Origin: Methanobacteriota archaeon
GTDB taxonomy: Archaea; Thermoplasmatota; Thermoplasmata; RBG-16-68-12
Direction: 5' to 3'
NCBI GenBank assembly: GCA_005878995.1
Contig: VBME01000164.1
Location: forward strand, 1-7,151
DNA length: 7,151 nt
In this document: in pieces, positions 5,396 to 7,151 of the stretch
Layout: every line of letters begins with the position of its first letter
How positions within the stretch are numbered: position 1 is the first letter of the stretch
Notes under the pieces: generated by a model
What the model saw: only the letters and a program-made list of their open reading frames with translations
Databases searched by the model: none
Told to the model about the DNA's origin: nothing
Position numbers and translations under genes: made by a program

Positions 5396-6013
5396 TCACC
5401 GAACGGCCCGACGCAGGTGGCCCTCGATCGTTCGCACGAGCGCCTCCCCCACCGCCCGATATCCGGCGACGTCCGGGTGGAGTCCGTCGGGAGACCCCCG
5501 AAGCCGATTTAGGTTGGCGGGGTCGGCGACCGCCGCATGCGTGTCGCAGAACGGGATCCCCAGGACCTTCGTGACGGACTCGATCCACGCATTCAGCGTG
5601 AGGATGTCTCCAGAGGCTCGCGTCGTCGCGGTGTCGTAGGGAAGGACCGTCGCCGCGACCGGCACGATTCCGGCGTCGAGGGTGTCCGCGTACATCGCGG
5701 CGAGGTGCCGCTCTACCGCTTCGGCGTGGTCACCACTATGGATGTCGTTGACGCCCGCCAAGAGGATCGCATACTGCGGGTGGACCGCGAGCACGTCCCG
5801 ATCGAACCGCGCGCGGATTTCGGCAGCCCTCTGCCCGTTGATGCCGCGGTTCAGCACGGTCCACTCGGGATGGGCGCGCACCATCCAGAACGCGTATTGA
5901 CTCTCCGGATCCCCTTCTCCGTCTGGGGGCGCTTCCAGGGGAGAGCGGAAGGCGGGGGTGCCCGCGGTCGTGGAATCACCCAGGCCGACAATCGTGAGGC
6001 CGCGCGGAGTCAT
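5396..6013 (-). CDS. SGNH/GDSL-family hydrolase (esterase/lipase-like)
   Basis: From the ATG at 6013 the protein has 205 residues (MTPRGLTIVGLGDSTTAG). Block I is GDS with nucleophile S14. Block II is GINGQ (G60). Block III is GVND (G87, N89, D90). Block V is SPDGLHPD with D176 and H179. All SGNH catalytic and oxyanion residues are therefore present, and an active esterase, acyl-hydrolase or deacetylase is expected. No signal peptide or membrane helix is evident. Longer starts exist at 6025, 6043 and a GTG at 6052. The 6043 ATG lies inside the 16-bp palindrome and 6052 extends across it, so 6013, about 29 bases past the palindrome centre, is preferred. The substrate is unknown. The six-helix membrane protein lies downstream on the same strand. 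Confidence 0.92.
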   Translation of the reverse strand: MTPRGLTIVGLGDSTTAGTPAFRSPLEAPPDGEGDPESQYAFWMVRAHPEWTVLNRGINGQRAAEIRARFDRDVLAVHPQYAILLAGVNDIHSGDHAEAVERHLAAMYADTLDAGIVPVAATVLPYDTATTRASGDILTLNAWIESVTKVLGIPFCDTHAAVADPANLNRLRGSPDGLHPDVAGYRAVGEALVRTIEGHLRRAVR

Positions 6014-6034
6014 CGCACCCGCCATTCCGTTCGC

Positions 6035-6050
6035 GGTTAACATGTTAACC
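6035..6050. promoter_or_regulatory. Perfect 16-bp palindrome in a divergent promoter
   Basis: GGTTAACATGTTAACC equals its own reverse complement and is AT-rich within GC-rich DNA. Its centre lies 27-28 bases before the ATG at 6070 on the plus strand and 29-30 bases before the ATG at 6013 on the minus strand. These are the distances expected for TATA boxes of two leaderless genes. It may act as a shared bidirectional promoter core, an operator for a dimeric regulator that controls both genes, or both. Confidence 0.6.
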
Positions 6051-6069
6051 ACACGCCGGAGACACCCTT

Positions 6070-6606
6070 ATGGCCCTACCACGACATCTGCCGGTGCGGA
6101 TGTCCGAACCGACGAATTTCACGAAGGAGGAAGTCCTGCCGATTTTCACCTCCGCAACGCCGACGGACCCCGCTGCGCTCGAGTGGGCGCCGATCGCGGG
6201 AATCTTCCGCGGGACCGCACGCCTGCGAATGCACATGACGCCGGGAAACCTGAGCGAGGAGCTGCTCGACGCGATCCGCCACACCCGATATCCCGATGTC
6301 GACGTCCCGGAGGTCCTCGGCCTGCGCCGGGTCCTCGAGGCCGCGTGTGCGAGAGCCGGCGTCGCGCTCCGCCTCGATCCGGGACCCCGCGACCTGCAGA
6401 CCGGGTTCGTCGGGTTCTTCCAGCCCTTCCTCGTCCGATGGCCGTTCGCGCGGGCGAAGCTCACGCTGACGATCGCACCGGGGGAAATCCAATGGAACCT
6501 CAGCGACGCGCGGAAGGAGAAAGGCCCAGACGCCGAGCGGCTCGACATCGCGAAGCGAGAGCTCCTCGAAGGCACCCGCGCGTGGATCCGGAACGGAAAC
6601 CGGTGA
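6070..6606 (+). CDS. Unrecognised 178-residue protein upstream of a DUF2207-type gene
   Basis: ATG at 6070 lies 27-28 bases past the centre of the palindrome, fitting a leaderless start. An internal ATG at 6100 (MSEPTNFTKEEV) would give 168 residues and also looks natural. The protein is soluble, with no membrane segment or signal peptide. It has an N-terminal part with FTKEEVLPIF, a middle region rich in Arg/Leu helices (ELLDAIRHTRYPDVDVPEVL, then LRRVLEAACARAGVALRL), a stretch GFVGFFQPFLVRWPFARAKL followed by strand-like TLTIAP, and a charged C-terminus. No family is recognised. The stop is four bases before the next ATG, so the two genes are almost certainly co-transcribed. Confidence 0.8.
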   Translation: MALPRHLPVRMSEPTNFTKEEVLPIFTSATPTDPAALEWAPIAGIFRGTARLRMHMTPGNLSEELLDAIRHTRYPDVDVPEVLGLRRVLEAACARAGVALRLDPGPRDLQTGFVGFFQPFLVRWPFARAKLTLTIAPGEIQWNLSDARKEKGPDAERLDIAKRELLEGTRAWIRNGNR

Positions 6607-6610
6607 CACC

Positions 6611-7151
6611 ATGGTCCCCCGCGGCGCGGGTGCCGTCGTCGTTTCGATTCTTCTCCTTGCGCTCTTGTCCCTGTTCGCGGTCGCAAGCCCGCCGGTCCGG
6701 GCGCAAGAGAAAGTGTACCACCTTGCGAGCAACGCCGTGACCTTGGACCTCGACGCCAACGGCTCCATTCGAATTGCCGAGCGTCTCACGTTCAGCTTCG
6801 ACCTGGGAACGTTCTCGTTCGCATACCGGGACATTCCCTGGAGAGGGTTCGACGACATTCTCGCGGTATCCGTCGAAGACGGGGCCGGCACGCCGGAGTC
6901 GTTCGCCTTCTGGTTCGCTCCGGAGGCGACGGGAGAGTGGCACATCCGATGGTCGTTTCCCCCCGCGGCGGCCCCTGCGGTCCGGACGTTCGTCGTACGA
7001 TACACGGTGACGAATGCCCTCCTGCAGCCGACCGCGACACTAAACCGTCTCGACTGGCAAGCCGTCGGCACGGGATGGAGTGTCTTCACGGACAACCTCA
7101 CGGTCGAAGTCATCCTGCCGTTGGCGGTCAACGCTTCGCAACTCGCGTACT
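6611..7151 (+). CDS. DUF2207-type secreted/membrane protein (3' truncated)
   Basis: From ATG at 6611, 180 codons run to the window end with no stop. GGTGA at 6602-6606, overlapping the upstream stop, is a plausible ribosome binding site four bases away. Residues 1-31 form a signal peptide: a basic start, a hydrophobic core VVVSILLLALLSLFAVA, and a likely cleavage after VRA. The mature part begins YHLASNAVTLDLDANGSIRI, then AERLTFSFDLGTFSFAYRDIPW, with YRDIP at 72-76. This strand pattern and motif are those of the N-terminal domain of DUF2207 membrane proteins, which normally continue into C-terminal membrane helices and a cytoplasmic tail that are missing here. The family is widespread and its function is not well established. 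It forms a tight two-gene unit with the 178-residue protein. Confidence 0.88.
   Translation, partial: MVPRGAGAVVVSILLLALLSLFAVASPPVRAQEKVYHLASNAVTLDLDANGSIRIAERLTFSFDLGTFSFAYRDIPWRGFDDILAVSVEDGAGTPESFAFWFAPEATGEWHIRWSFPPAAAPAVRTFVVRYTVTNALLQPTATLNRLDWQAVGTGWSVFTDNLTVEVILPLAVNASQLAY

Noticed and set aside
6076..7131. 351-codon minus-strand frame at the right end
   Set aside because: It is antisense to both the 178-residue gene and the signal-peptide-bearing DUF2207-type gene, and has low-complexity Arg/Ser composition.
1..7151. CRISPR array, transposase or integrase genes
   Set aside because: No regularly spaced short repeats and no transposase or integrase motifs were seen in any frame.

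Overview
The window looks like a chromosomal fragment from a GC-rich archaeon, most likely a euryarchaeote of the Thermoplasmata kind, though the lineage is an inference. The evidence is a tRNA-Glu gene with no encoded CCA and a TATA-like box about 30 bases upstream, genes whose best start codons sit about 26-30 bases after TATA-like or palindromic elements (leaderless style), a VapBC-type pair of archaeal flavour, and a DUF2207-type surface protein. Both ends cut through genes.

Layout. 2-1504 (+) is the 3' part of a large surface protein with a fibronectin-III-like domain and a seven-repeat beta-propeller. Its last 173 bases, including the stop codon, are perfectly duplicated in tandem (1351-1696). 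1823-2125 (+) is a small three-helix membrane protein of visibly lower GC. 2201-3508 has the architecture of a small tRNA-anchored cassette: a copy of the tRNA-Glu 3' end and its downstream flank lies 1271 bp beyond the gene. Between the copies are a PIN toxin/RHH antitoxin pair (minus strand) and a small two-helix membrane ORF (plus strand). No integrase is present, and both the toxin and the membrane ORF lack a clean start codon. tRNA-Glu(CTC) is at 3496-3568 (-).

From 3569 on the DNA looks like ordinary high-GC core genome. It holds a nitrilase-superfamily amidohydrolase (3671-4486, +), convergent with a six-helix membrane protein (4510-5316, -) that lies downstream of an SGNH/GDSL hydrolase (5396-6013, -). 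A perfect 16-bp palindrome (6035-6050) separates that hydrolase from a divergent pair: an unrecognised 178-residue protein (6070-6606, +) and a DUF2207-type secreted/membrane protein (from 6611, +, running off the end).

The most interesting region is the integrase-less tRNA-Glu cassette. In it, antitoxin and toxin sit in one reading frame separated by a single UGA, and tandem operator-like repeats straddle the antitoxin TATA box. The palindromic divergent promoter at 6035-6050 is the second point of interest.
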